Source: Methanocorpusculum sp.
Lineage (GTDB): Archaea; Halobacteriota; Methanomicrobia; Methanomicrobiales; Methanocorpusculaceae
DNA length: 34,194 bases
Direction of reading: 5' to 3'
NCBI GenBank assembly: GCA_029987025.1
Contig: DALTWQ010000002.1
Coordinates: 1-34,194 of the forward strand
The notes under the pieces are model-generated. The model made no database searches and was not told the DNA's origin. It saw nothing but the letters and a program-made list of their open reading frames with translations. The position numbers were made by a program, and so were the translations under genes. Below, in pieces: positions 15,793-23,752 of this stretch. Positions within the stretch are counted from its first letter, which is position 1. Each line of letters opens with the position of its first letter.

Positions 15793-16189
15793 CTTTCATC
15801 TCCGCTCCTTTTTTCAGTTCAGAGATAAGTTCCCGCGGAAGGTCACGTGCCGCCGCATCTGCATTTACTGCAGCAGTTCTCCCGCAGATAAAATCACTTT
15901 TCCGCCAGACCAAATCCGTCGGATGTGTCAGCGGCAGGTCGGTACCTTTTGCGGTTACCGATGCGGTAACGCCGTTTGCTTCGAAGGTGGTTGTAAGAAC
16001 TGCACCCGGCATGCGCAAAGCTGATTTAAATTCATCAGATAAGTCTGCAGCACCTTTGTCAGCACAGATTCCTATGATGCAGTCACCGGTCAGAGTCAGT
16101 GTTTCTTCTTTTGTTATCTCAAACGTGCTTTTATGAAGAGATAAGACATTCTCATGTCCGCGGCAGTGAATTACTTCAGTGACTTTCAT
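15758..16189 (-). CDS. DUF371 protein
   Basis: A 143-residue protein of the archaeal DUF371 family, recognised from the N-terminal IHCRGHENVLSLHKSTFEIT, then LTLTGDCIIGICADKGAADLS, and the later LTHPTDLVWRKSDFICGRTAAVNADAAARDLPRELI region (split here by memory of the family). No enzyme activity is established to my knowledge. It lies 8 bases after the winged-helix regulator, so the two are an operon. Its tail overlaps xseB by 35 bases in convergent orientation, allowing antisense interference between them. Confidence 0.8.
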   Translation of the reverse strand: MKVTEVIHCRGHENVLSLHKSTFEITKEETLTLTGDCIIGICADKGAADLSDEFKSALRMPGAVLTTTFEANGVTASVTAKGTDLPLTHPTDLVWRKSDFICGRTAAVNADAAARDLPRELISELKKGAEMKVTLTVQTDEPQ

Positions 16190-16197
16190 GAATGTAA

Positions 16198-16827
16198 TCA
16201 GTCTGCTGTTTTTTCAACAAGCATTGTGTTAAGAGAGTATCTGCCGCTTTCGGATGAAACATATCCTTTTGCAGAAAGGGTTCTAAGCGCTGCCGTAACC
16301 TCCGGAATCGGTCTGCCGCAGGCATCTGACAACTCAATGGGTGTGAGCGGAGAGTAAATTAATGCTAAGATTATTTCAGACTCGGTATTGTCTCTGAATA
16401 CTTTATTTCCGTTCTCTACAAGTTCGGCAAGTTTGCTGTCAATATCCCTTTCAACATCCTCCATCTTTTCGTAGAGTTCTTTCCGCGAAATGAGAAGCTG
16501 GCGCAGATGAGTTATAGTATCTGCGAGAGGAAGACTCTCTTTATCATCAGATGACGCCTGTTCTTCTCTCTGCTCCAGATGGATTGAAAGATGAATATCC
16601 TGAACCAGATAATAGTACTTATGACGCTTGTCGTCAAGATAGGAATCAATTACAGATTCCTTCTGCATAAGAGCAAGGTGTTCGATGACAGCCTTGGGGT
16701 TTAAGGATAAGCGTTCTGAAATCTCAGTTACAAAACAGGGTTTGTTCCGGAGAAGGTCGATAATTCTTCTGCGGTTTTTATTGCCTAAGATATCCAGAAT
16801 CTGCGATAGATTTTCCTGCTCAAACAT
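16198..16827 (-). CDS. ArsR-like regulator with two winged-helix domains
   Basis: A 209-residue DNA-binding protein. Residues 1-75 form an ArsR-type winged helix (ILDILGNKNRRRIIDLL, then CFVTEISERLSLNPKAVIEHLALM). A charged, partly coiled-coil linker (about 85-140) follows. A second winged-helix-like domain comes at the C-terminus (IILALIYSPLTPIELSDACG, then VTAALRTLSAKGYV). There are no obvious metal-binding cysteine clusters. It is the first gene of a pair with DUF371. A TATA box (minus-strand CTTTTATAAGC, 16863-16873) and a 7-bp inverted repeat (16881-16898) precede it, so self-regulation is plausible. The target is unknown. Confidence 0.8.
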   Translation of the reverse strand: MFEQENLSQILDILGNKNRRRIIDLLRNKPCFVTEISERLSLNPKAVIEHLALMQKESVIDSYLDDKRHKYYYLVQDIHLSIHLEQREEQASSDDKESLPLADTITHLRQLLISRKELYEKMEDVERDIDSKLAELVENGNKVFRDNTESEIILALIYSPLTPIELSDACGRPIPEVTAALRTLSAKGYVSSESGRYSLNTMLVEKTAD

Positions 16828-16862
16828 TTCTTATCCTAACTTACTATATGTAAAGGATGTGC

Positions 16863-16873
16863 GCTTATAAAAG
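16863..16873 (-). promoter_or_regulatory. TATA box for the regulator-DUF371 operon
   Basis: CTTTTATAAGC on the minus strand lies about 40 bases upstream of the regulator ATG, leaving a leader of roughly 15 bases. Confidence 0.45.
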
Positions 16874-16880
16874 AGTTTGG

Positions 16881-16898
16881 TCCGTTTTTTTAAACGGA
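16881..16898. repeat. Inverted repeat upstream of the regulator
   Basis: TCCGTTT-TTTT-AAACGGA has a perfect 7-bp stem and 4-base loop. It lies just upstream of the regulator's TATA box and between the lonB terminator and that promoter. It may be the binding site of the regulator itself or part of the lonB terminator region. Confidence 0.45.
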
Positions 16899-16908
16899 AT
16901 TGAATATT

Positions 16909-16916
16909 AAAAAAAA
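16909..16916 (-). terminator. T8 terminator after lonB
   Basis: Eight T on the minus strand begin 13 bases past the lonB stop codon. Confidence 0.5.
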
Positions 16917-16929
16917 GAGCCGTTCAGCA

Positions 16930-19026
16930 TTATGCTGACGGCGCAACTTCCATATGTTTTCCAAGCTGTTCGAGCTTCTCTTCGAATACGTCTTTGTCTG
17001 CCGGAACAAGAGCGATGCGAAGCACTTCTTCGATTCTGGTTACCGGAATGATTTCAACCATCTCGGCATATCTGTCCTCAATTAAGACATCATCAAGGTT
17101 TGATTTCGGAATAATAATTGTTTTAATTCCTGCCTTTGCTGCCGCCTCAATCTTGTAGGTAACACCGCCAATCGGTAAAACGTCTCCTCTGACTGAAAGA
17201 GAACCGGTCATTGCCAGGTCCTGACGGACCGGAATATTTTCAAGAGCGCTGATAACAGCGGTTGCAACAGTAACTGATGCGGAATCTCCTTCCAGACCCT
17301 GGTATGTTCCGATGAACTGCACATGGATATCCATCTGACGGATGTCCGAACCGGAGAACTTCTTGATTAATGCACTGACGTTTTTAATTGATTCACGGGC
17401 AATTGTTTTGAGCTGACCGGTTGCAATTATAGAGCCCATATTATTCGCCATTGCAGGAGTTACCTCGGCTGTGACCGGAAGAACTGAACCTGCATCCTCA
17501 CCAATCACTGCAAGACCGTTTACTTTTCCGACTAACGTTCCGTTGACATCAGTCAGGTAGTAGTCACGGAGCTGCTTGGTGTGCTCGTCAGTCATCTGCT
17601 TTTCAATGGAACGGGCAGTCTTCTTGGCCGCAAGGACATGGTCCAGAGTGGTGATGGATGCACCGTCTTTGATTGCTAAGTCACCTGCAACACGTACAAG
17701 ACCGCCTAAGTCACGCAGCTTGATGGTGAGGTGACCTTTGTGTCCGGAACGGCGTTTTGCTTCGCGCAGAATCTCTGCAACTGCGGCGGGATTGAATGGT
17801 GGAATTTTTCCGTCGTTTTTAACTTCCTGGGCAATGAAGCGGACAAGTTTTGCACGGTTCTCTGCCGTATCATCCATGCGTTCCGACATGTACACTTCGT
17901 AACCATATCCTCTGATACGGCTTCTGAGTGCCGGATGCATGTACTGCATTGCATCCTGGTTTCCTGCAGCAATCATAATGAACTTACAGGGAACCGGCTC
18001 GGTTCTGACCATAGCGCCGGATGAACGCTCGGACTGACCGGTGATTGCAAACACACCTTCCTGCAGAGCGGTAAGCAGACTCTGCTGAGAGGAAAGCTCT
18101 AACGTGTTCATTTCATCGATGAAAAGAACACCGCGGTGTGCACGGTGAATGGCACCGGCTTCAACACGGTCATGTGCCGGGGTTTCAAGACCTCCGGACT
18201 GGAACGGGTCGTGGCGGACATCACCTAATAATGCGCCTGCGTGGGAACCGGTTGCATCAATGAACGGAGCACTTCCGTCAGGTTTGTTTGAGACAAGAAG
18301 CTTCGGCACCAGGGCGTTGTCCTTCGGCATCATCGTTCTGAAGATGAAGAAGATAAACAGAGCCGCAAAAAGACCGAGCAGAAGCTGACCGCTGATTGCA
18401 AAGATACCAATGATACCAATGATGATTACAATCATCAGAGTCTTTTTAGATGACGCCTGGCGTTTTGCGTCTTCCTTGTGGCGCGCAACAATTTCTTTAC
18501 CGCGTCCTGCATTGACAACACGGATAATCGGATTATTATTGTCCTCCGGATTCGGATAGGTTAAGATATCCTGCATCTCTTCTTTCGGCAGGAGTTCCGA
18601 CATTGCTTTTGCAAGCATGGACTTTCCCGTACCCGGACTTCCGATCATCATCACATGTCTGCGCTGAATTGCTGCCTTTTTAATGACATCAACGGCATGT
18701 TCCTGACCAATGACCTGGTCGATTAATGATTTCGGAATCGGAATATCTGCAGTTGTATCGAAGCGCACACCGCCGAAAATATCCGAATCATACTCATCAG
18801 ATGCGTAGTGCTCTTTTACCGGAGGTACTTCCGGCGCCGGCTCTGCAGCAGAAATCTCCTGCGCGGGCGACGGGTTTTCCATACCCTGCGGTGTTCCTTC
18901 TGCAGGTATTTCATTCTGTCCTGTTTTTTCCTCAGGAACAGACTCTGCAGCGGTTTCTGCAGGAGGTACTCCCTCTTTTATTATTTCGGGAGGCTTTTCA
19001 GCCTCAGGTATTTTCGGCATTTCCAT
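16930..19026 (-). CDS. lonB: Membrane-anchored ATP-dependent protease LonB
   Basis: Archaeal LonB, a membrane-bound AAA+ serine protease. Walker A is GSPGTGKS near residue 130. Two adjacent hydrophobic helices (MIVIIIGIIGIFAI and LLLGLFAALFIFFIF, about 195-232) are inserted between Walker A and Walker B (VLFIDEMNTL), as is typical of LonB. The proteolytic domain has the catalytic Ser in EGDSASVTVATAV and the Lys in GGVTYKIEAAAKAG. Oddity: the first 80 residues are a Pro/Glu/Ala-rich, low-complexity extension, making 698 residues against roughly 620-650 usually. A GGGGAG ribosome site supports ATG 19026. It is divergent from prs, sharing a 79-base promoter region. Confidence 0.95.
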   Translation of the reverse strand: MEMPKIPEAEKPPEIIKEGVPPAETAAESVPEEKTGQNEIPAEGTPQGMENPSPAQEISAAEPAPEVPPVKEHYASDEYDSDIFGGVRFDTTADIPIPKSLIDQVIGQEHAVDVIKKAAIQRRHVMMIGSPGTGKSMLAKAMSELLPKEEMQDILTYPNPEDNNNPIIRVVNAGRGKEIVARHKEDAKRQASSKKTLMIVIIIGIIGIFAISGQLLLGLFAALFIFFIFRTMMPKDNALVPKLLVSNKPDGSAPFIDATGSHAGALLGDVRHDPFQSGGLETPAHDRVEAGAIHRAHRGVLFIDEMNTLELSSQQSLLTALQEGVFAITGQSERSSGAMVRTEPVPCKFIMIAAGNQDAMQYMHPALRSRIRGYGYEVYMSERMDDTAENRAKLVRFIAQEVKNDGKIPPFNPAAVAEILREAKRRSGHKGHLTIKLRDLGGLVRVAGDLAIKDGASITTLDHVLAAKKTARSIEKQMTDEHTKQLRDYYLTDVNGTLVGKVNGLAVIGEDAGSVLPVTAEVTPAMANNMGSIIATGQLKTIARESIKNVSALIKKFSGSDIRQMDIHVQFIGTYQGLEGDSASVTVATAVISALENIPVRQDLAMTGSLSVRGDVLPIGGVTYKIEAAAKAGIKTIIIPKSNLDDVLIEDRYAEMVEIIPVTRIEEVLRIALVPADKDVFEEKLEQLGKHMEVAPSA

Positions 19027-19057
19027 GTGGATATACTTCTCCCCTTATTAATTTGCT

Positions 19058-19074
19058 TGATTATAATTTAAGTA
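19058..19074. promoter_or_regulatory. Shared AT-rich promoter element between lonB and prs
   Basis: The 79-base divergent gap contains ATTATAATTTAAG. Read on either strand it offers a TATA-like box about 35-40 bases from each start codon, so the two promoters may compete or be coregulated. Confidence 0.4.
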
Positions 19075-19105
19075 CTTTCAGTAGTAAGATAGTAACTGCA
19101 TATAT

Positions 19106-19951
19106 ATGAGAGTTATCTATACCGAAAAAAGCCAGCTTCTGGCGTCAAGAGTAGCCCAGAAACTCGGTGCAAAACTGAGTACGGTCAAATATACCGCCTT
19201 CCCGGACGGAGAACAGTATGTGCGCGTCGAAGAACTCGATGACGAGATGGTTGTTGTCGCAAGCACCGTTGACGGTGTCTCTGCAATGCAGGTCCTTCTC
19301 CTCATGGATGCCTGCGAGAAACGCGATGTCACGCTTGTTCTTCCGTATATGGGATACGCCCGTCAGGATAAAAAGTTCAATGACGGCGAACCAATCTCCG
19401 CACGTGCACTTGCAAAAGCACTCTCTGAAGGCGCATCCCGTGTCTTTACCGTAAATATCCACGACCCGTCGGTCTTAAACCACTTCCGCTGCCCTGCAGT
19501 AAACCTCTCTGTCGCACCGGAGATTGGAGCATACATCAAGGAACAGCAGATTGAAAACCCGCTTATCTTATCTCCGGACGAGGGCGCATGGGAGTTTGCA
19601 AAAGCAGTTGCAGGCCCGTACGGATTAGACTGCGACCACTTAAACAAGACGCGTCTTTCCGGCTCGGAAGTCACTATGGCTCCGAAACACCTCGATGCAA
19701 AGGGACGCGACTGTGTAATTGTTGATGATATCATTGCAACCGGCGGCTCCATGGCCCTTGCTGCATCCATGCTTATGGAACAGGGTGCAAAATCAGTACG
19801 CGCAGCAGGCGTACACGGTGTATTTGCCTCCGGCGGCTACATCAAACTGATGCAGGCAGGTCTTGCAGACGTTGCAAACTCTGACACCATTGAGCGTGCA
19901 TCATCCAAATTTACCGCATCAGGAATTATCGCAGACGCTCTCCGCAAATAA
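19106..19951 (+). CDS. prs: Ribose-phosphate pyrophosphokinase
   Basis: PRPP synthase, which makes 5-phosphoribosyl diphosphate from ribose 5-phosphate and ATP for nucleotide, histidine and methanopterin-type cofactor synthesis. It has FPDGEQYVRV, the YMGYARQDKKF loop (ATP/catalytic region), a NIHDPSVLNHF segment, and the PRPP-binding loop DCVIVDDIIATGGS near residue 210. The 281-residue length matches archaeal enzymes. It is followed with no gap by nob1 (stop at 19951, next ATG at 19952). ATG lies in a CATATATATG context without a clear ribosome site. Confidence 0.95.
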   Translation: MRVIYTEKSQLLASRVAQKLGAKLSTVKYTAFPDGEQYVRVEELDDEMVVVASTVDGVSAMQVLLLMDACEKRDVTLVLPYMGYARQDKKFNDGEPISARALAKALSEGASRVFTVNIHDPSVLNHFRCPAVNLSVAPEIGAYIKEQQIENPLILSPDEGAWEFAKAVAGPYGLDCDHLNKTRLSGSEVTMAPKHLDAKGRDCVIVDDIIATGGSMALAASMLMEQGAKSVRAAGVHGVFASGGYIKLMQAGLADVANSDTIERASSKFTASGIIADALRK

Positions 19952-20431
19952 ATGTACATTCTTGATTCATCCTTTTTTTTTGGAGAGACATACAAAAGTA
20001 TGTCCTTAGACCATGACCTCTGGACAACGGAAGAGGTCAGGGACGAGGTTAAGGATTTTTCCTCCCGTGCAGCATTCGGCATTTTAGAAGACGCCGGATT
20101 AAAAATCGGAAAAGCATCTCAGGCGGATTTTGCAGCAGTACGTGCTGCGGCTGAAAAATCCGGAGACCTGCGGGTTCTTTCAGAGACTGATATTTCAGTA
20201 ATTGCTCTTGGCCTATCTCTTAATGGAAGTGTTGTCTCAGGGGATTTTGCGGTACAGAACGTCTGCCGTCATCTGAAAATTCCGGTCATCAGTCTGAAGA
20301 GTAAAACCGCGAAAAAAAAGGTCTGGAAACGCATCTGCTCAGGATGCGGCGCTGAAATTCCTCCGGAGTATGAGGAATGTCAGATCTGCGGTTCAAAGCC
20401 TGTTATGCGCGGAACCGAGAAAAAACGGTAA
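19952..20431 (+). CDS. nob1: Nob1-type rRNA maturation endonuclease (PIN plus zinc ribbon)
   Basis: A 159-residue homologue of Nob1, which cleaves the 3' end of pre-16S/18S rRNA. The PIN domain has acidic residues in YILDSSFFF (Asp5), TTEEVRDEV, LSETDISVIALG and SGDFAVQNV. A C-terminal zinc ribbon has CSGC and CQIC pairs. The canonical TDDYS of the last acidic motif reads SGDFA here but keeps one Asp. It begins immediately after prs and is probably translated by reinitiation. A T9 run inside codons 6-10 encodes the Phe triplet and is a potential slippage spot. Confidence 0.9.
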   Translation: MYILDSSFFFGETYKSMSLDHDLWTTEEVRDEVKDFSSRAAFGILEDAGLKIGKASQADFAAVRAAAEKSGDLRVLSETDISVIALGLSLNGSVVSGDFAVQNVCRHLKIPVISLKSKTAKKKVWKRICSGCGAEIPPEYEECQICGSKPVMRGTEKKR

Positions 20432-20446
20432 GGATTTTTATACCAT

Positions 20447-20860
20447 TCATTCCTCAGCAGAATGCGAGGCAACATACTGAAGAACACGCTGATAAAACTC
20501 ATCAGCCCGCTGAATCAGTGTTTCAACAATTTCTTCTGAGACATCATAAAAGTCTTCATAGTCGCATCTGTTTCTCGTATCTGAAAGGATTGTTATTGTA
20601 TCAGACATCTCGACCGGAAACGTGCCGTCTTTAACATGCCTTCTTCTGAATTCAGCAATTATTCCTGAATGATATTTTGATTCAAAACCATCATAGGCAA
20701 GAACTGCTCTCATGCAGTGAAATACCGCATAATATGCCCGGTTTGCAGCTGATTTGTATGCTTCCTGCTGATAGAGAATTGATGCAGACGTGAGGCAGTC
20801 GTATGCAGAATTCATCCGGAAAAGAGCAAGTTCCTGAAGCGAAGGCTTCTTCGGTATCAT
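20447..20860 (-). CDS. HEPN-domain protein (UPF0332 type), partner of the MNT nucleotidyltransferase
   Basis: A 137-residue all-helical HEPN protein. It shows AANRAYYAVFHCMRAVL, the KYHSGIIAEF motif, and RNRCDYEDFYDVSEE near residue 97. In toxin HEPN ribonucleases the active site is R-x4-6-H; here the RN is followed by CDY rather than His, as in the UPF0332 subgroup, so RNase activity is uncertain. It overlaps the upstream MNT gene as ATGA, the standard two-gene arrangement of MNT/HEPN modules. It is convergent with nob1 across 15 bases. Confidence 0.85.
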   Translation of the reverse strand: MIPKKPSLQELALFRMNSAYDCLTSASILYQQEAYKSAANRAYYAVFHCMRAVLAYDGFESKYHSGIIAEFRRRHVKDGTFPVEMSDTITILSDTRNRCDYEDFYDVSEEIVETLIQRADEFYQRVLQYVASHSAEE

Positions 20861-21201
20861 ACAGCAACACCTTCACGGACAACATTCTGATAGAACGGGA
20901 GTATGTCTTTCCAGGCCTCGAATGTTTCACTGTCCTGGAGATGAATGGAGATTACGACATCATGTTTCAGCCCGAGACGACTTCCAAACACAGACATAGG
21001 TATCATGTACCGGTTGAGTTCTGCTTTTGAGAGCCTTACCCGTATCATAACGTCAATATCTGATTCGGCATGCGCTGTCTTTCGTGCATATGAGCCGTAA
21101 AGAATTACTGCATCAAGCCTTTCCTGAAATACGCTTTCCGCTTCTCTGCGTATATCTTTCAGGATTTCTGCAAGTTCAAATTCAGAGCACATATCTTTCA
21201 C
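20857..21201 (-). CDS. MNT-type minimal nucleotidyltransferase
   Basis: A 114-residue nucleotidyltransferase fold protein with the GSYARKTAHAESDIDVMIR motif (GS...DxD, residues about 36-54) that binds metal and NTP. In characterised MntA-HepT pairs this protein adds AMP to the HEPN partner and blocks its toxicity. A GAGGTGA ribosome site lies about five bases before ATG 21201, and a CATAATAGATTAATAAG promoter-like tract lies upstream. It is separated by 90 bases from the HEAT/MscS operon, so it probably has its own promoter. Possibly a toxin-antitoxin or regulatory module; a housekeeping role is not excluded. Confidence 0.87.
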   Translation of the reverse strand: MKDMCSEFELAEILKDIRREAESVFQERLDAVILYGSYARKTAHAESDIDVMIRVRLSKAELNRYMIPMSVFGSRLGLKHDVVISIHLQDSETFEAWKDILPFYQNVVREGVAV

Positions 21202-21291
21202 CTCACCGGACTTTCTTATTAATCTATTATGCCCGATTATATTAGTATTTTTGTCTCATTGACGTCCGGATTTCGGCAGTTGTTTAATCAA

Positions 21292-21759
21292 TCAGTAGTC
21301 GTAAATTCCGCCTTTCTGCAGTACAAGTCCTGCGCAGATGCGGACCGTAGGATTATCAGACTGTGCTGCTTTCAGCAGTGCCTCCAAAGACGGCTGACCG
21401 ATGCGTTCCAGAGCAGACGCAGCCATTCCGCGTGCCTGCGGGTTTTCTGAGGAGAATAATCCCACAAGAGGGTCTACTGCTGCTTCTTTAAAGGAAGCAA
21501 GAACTGCACCGATGTATTTCTGCACAACTGCATCTTTTTCCGTTTCCGCATACGAAATCAGAACCGGAATGATCTCCTTTCCCGACCTGGTAAGAGCACG
21601 TGCCAGATACCAGCGTGAGGTTACATCACCCCCCCGTATTTCTTCAAGAATTTTATTAATTATCGATGAGTCTGCAAAAATCAGTCTGACCAGTTCATCT
21701 TCCGCATTTCTGCGGACAGCCATATCAGATGATTTTACATCAGCGAACACGTCGCTCAT
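21292..21759 (-). CDS. Short HEAT-repeat protein coupled to MscS
   Basis: A 155-residue helical-repeat protein with about four to five HEAT-like units (SRWYLARALTRSGKEIIPVL; VVQKYIGAVLASFKEAAVDPL; ARGMAASALERIGQPSLEAL; VRICAGLVLQKGG). There is no signal peptide or membrane helix, so it is cytosolic. ATG 21759 overlaps the MscS stop as ATGA, implying tight coupling and perhaps binding to the channel's cytoplasmic side; that partnership is an inference. It is distinct from the longer HEAT protein at 11520-12620. Confidence 0.78.
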   Translation of the reverse strand: MSDVFADVKSSDMAVRRNAEDELVRLIFADSSIINKILEEIRGGDVTSRWYLARALTRSGKEIIPVLISYAETEKDAVVQKYIGAVLASFKEAAVDPLVGLFSSENPQARGMAASALERIGQPSLEALLKAAQSDNPTVRICAGLVLQKGGIYDY

Positions 21760-22730
21760 TTAACTTCTCCTTTCGGCTCCGGTTTCTTTCCGATAATCTC
21801 TTCTGCCGACTTATCCGAGTCAATATTTTCAAGCAGTTTTTCCGCGTTCTCTTTTCCGTACCAGATTGTCAGCTGATTGAACGGAATATCGACACCTGCT
21901 TTACATAAATCCTTGAAAATCTGCCAGAGGAGTTCAGATTTTGCAGACCACCAGTATTTGTATTCTGAAGGCGCCCAGATTTTTACCACGACTCTGATAC
22001 CATGTGCTCCAAGTTCTTCAACGTAGATTGAGGGGGCAGGTTCTACTAAGGCATACGGATGACGGGAGATTGTTTCACGGATGATTTTTACTGCAGTATC
22101 TGCATCATCCGAATAACTGATGTCAACATCATATCTGAACCGGCGTGCAACGCTTGAAACACAGTTTCTGATATCTGACGAGAAGACCTTCTCGTTCGGG
22201 ATACGCAGAATAATACCGTCATAGGTTTTGATGTGAGTTGAAAGAAGACTGATTGACTCAACATATCCTTCCGTATCATTGATGATTACGACATCCCCGA
22301 CACTAATCGGACGTTCAATCATCAGAAGAATTCCTGCAACAAGGTTTGAAAGTGTACTCTGACTTGCAAAACCTATGGCGACTCCCACGACTCCTCCGGC
22401 GACCAGAAGACCTGAGATATCAATATGCAGCTGCGGGCAGATAACCAGAAATGCAATAAAGTATATTGTCCATGAAGCAAGTTTTACCAGTCCGTCGGAA
22501 TTTTTCGCATCAACTTTTCCGGAAAGAACACGTCTGATAACAGAACTGATAATCCGTTTCAGAACAATAGCAGCAATAATAATTATTGCTACTGCAATGA
22601 GATTTCCGATGGTAACCTCGCCGAACACGACAGTATCAAGCAGACTGTTGCCGGTAGCTCCTCCCTGCATCATTGTGCCGATATTTTCAATAATATCAGA
22701 GCCGGTAACGGGATTTACGGTTTCATTCAT
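21756..22730 (-). CDS. MscS-family mechanosensitive channel
   Basis: A 324-residue small-conductance mechanosensitive channel. An extracellular N-terminal segment is followed by three hydrophobic helices (about residues 38-60, 78-98 and 104-135). The pore helix region reads GVVGVAIGFASQSTLSNLVAGILLM split across TM3, then the beta-domain ERPISVGDVVIIND and IPNEKVFSSDIRN, and a C-terminal alpha/beta domain. It releases solutes under osmotic downshock. DUF432 lies 1 base upstream and HEAT overlaps downstream as ATGA, so all three belong to one operon. Confidence 0.92.
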   Translation of the reverse strand: MNETVNPVTGSDIIENIGTMMQGGATGNSLLDTVVFGEVTIGNLIAVAIIIIAAIVLKRIISSVIRRVLSGKVDAKNSDGLVKLASWTIYFIAFLVICPQLHIDISGLLVAGGVVGVAIGFASQSTLSNLVAGILLMIERPISVGDVVIINDTEGYVESISLLSTHIKTYDGIILRIPNEKVFSSDIRNCVSSVARRFRYDVDISYSDDADTAVKIIRETISRHPYALVEPAPSIYVEELGAHGIRVVVKIWAPSEYKYWWSAKSELLWQIFKDLCKAGVDIPFNQLTIWYGKENAEKLLENIDSDKSAEEIIGKKPEPKGEVK

Positions 22731-22731
22731 G

Positions 22732-23550
22732 TTATCTCAGCCCCATATCCATAACAAATGTCAGATTATTCTGAGTACTTTTGATGTTGCAGAATGCAGC
22801 AGTCTTTCTGTCGGTAAACACCGGTTCTGCTTTTATCATGTCTTTTCTGAGTGCAAAATCAGTACAGGTAACCTGCGCTGATGTGGTATTTGTGATGGTT
22901 ACATCCGCACATGCTGCAACACTTGTTGCGTCATAATAGAGGGAGAGACCTTTCAGGTAGAGTACAACGCGTCCTAACGATACCCATTCTCCCGAGTTAT
23001 TTACGATATTGAGTCTGAGTAAAAATTCCTTATAGTTTTTCACCGGAAGGGGATGAGCGGATACCTTCGAACGGGTGTCTCTGACGACAACTCCGCGTGT
23101 CGGTGCGCCGTAAAGGGCGAACTTTGCCTTGGCGAAACTGAAAACATCAAGTACTTTTACCTCGTTATTCGGCGCATTAAGCGTTACTGCAATCTCCAGA
23201 GGGGCGGTTACAAAAAGAACTGTATTACATCCCGGTTCAAGTTCAATCTCATCGAATCTGACCTGGAGATAGTCTGTAATAGGTGCAGGAAGATGATTCG
23301 GTCCTGCCGGGCAGACACTGTACTCTTTATTTGTGGATGCAATATTTGCTTCAAAGATTTTGCCGTCAAGTCCGCGTTTGTAGTGCATAATCCCGTTTTT
23401 ATCCTCGAACACGAGGGTAAGTCTCCGGTGATTTATACGGCGGGTAAACGGATACCTGCCGAACGCTATTGTTTCCCAGACCGATTCTGATTTTGCATAG
23501 CAGAATTCAGGGTTTTTTTTACGGAAGTCAAGTATTGAAGGTAGTTCCAT
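22732..23550 (-). CDS. DUF432 protein
   Basis: A 272-residue protein that I assign to archaeal DUF432 by general pattern and by its position directly before an MscS channel; no function is established to my knowledge. No signal peptide or membrane helix is seen. It is rich in beta-strand-like segments (RLTLVFEDKNGIMHYKRG; LEIAVTLNAPNNEVKVLDVFSF; VVLYLKGLSLYYDAT), suggesting a beta-sandwich cytosolic protein. The stop is followed after 1 base by the MscS ATG. An AATATATTAG stretch lies 10-20 bases upstream of its ATG, with CTTTATATCC further up. Confidence 0.7.
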   Translation of the reverse strand: MELPSILDFRKKNPEFCYAKSESVWETIAFGRYPFTRRINHRRLTLVFEDKNGIMHYKRGLDGKIFEANIASTNKEYSVCPAGPNHLPAPITDYLQVRFDEIELEPGCNTVLFVTAPLEIAVTLNAPNNEVKVLDVFSFAKAKFALYGAPTRGVVVRDTRSKVSAHPLPVKNYKEFLLRLNIVNNSGEWVSLGRVVLYLKGLSLYYDATSVAACADVTITNTTSAQVTCTDFALRKDMIKAEPVFTDRKTAAFCNIKSTQNNLTFVMDMGLR

Positions 23551-23752
23551 AACTGCTAATATATTGGGGCGTATGGTTAATAGGGATTTGGGATATAAAG
23601 ATAATTTGTCTGAGGCAGGACATTATGTGTAAAAATCAGATAATCAATACTGCATCATTCTGCTATTCGGCTGTGTCTGTATTCCGGCTCCGGTTATGAT
23701 TAGTATTCATCACAAACTGATTACGAAATACAAAAACGTATGAACCCGGCCG
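23551..23752. other. 202-base gap between cbiQ and DUF432
   Basis: Non-coding, AT-rich. On the minus strand it holds candidate TATA boxes for the DUF432 operon (near 23594-23601 and 23560-23568). No strong hairpin or repeat was seen. Confidence 0.4.

Noticed and set aside
19970..19981. Frameshift in nob1 at the T-run
   Set aside because: The frame stays open through the run and the PIN domain reads normally, so no disruption is supported.
22375..22881. Plus-strand 168-residue frame opposite MscS and DUF432
   Set aside because: The composition is the complement of hydrophobic MscS helices; there is no ribosome site, and the opposite genes are clear.
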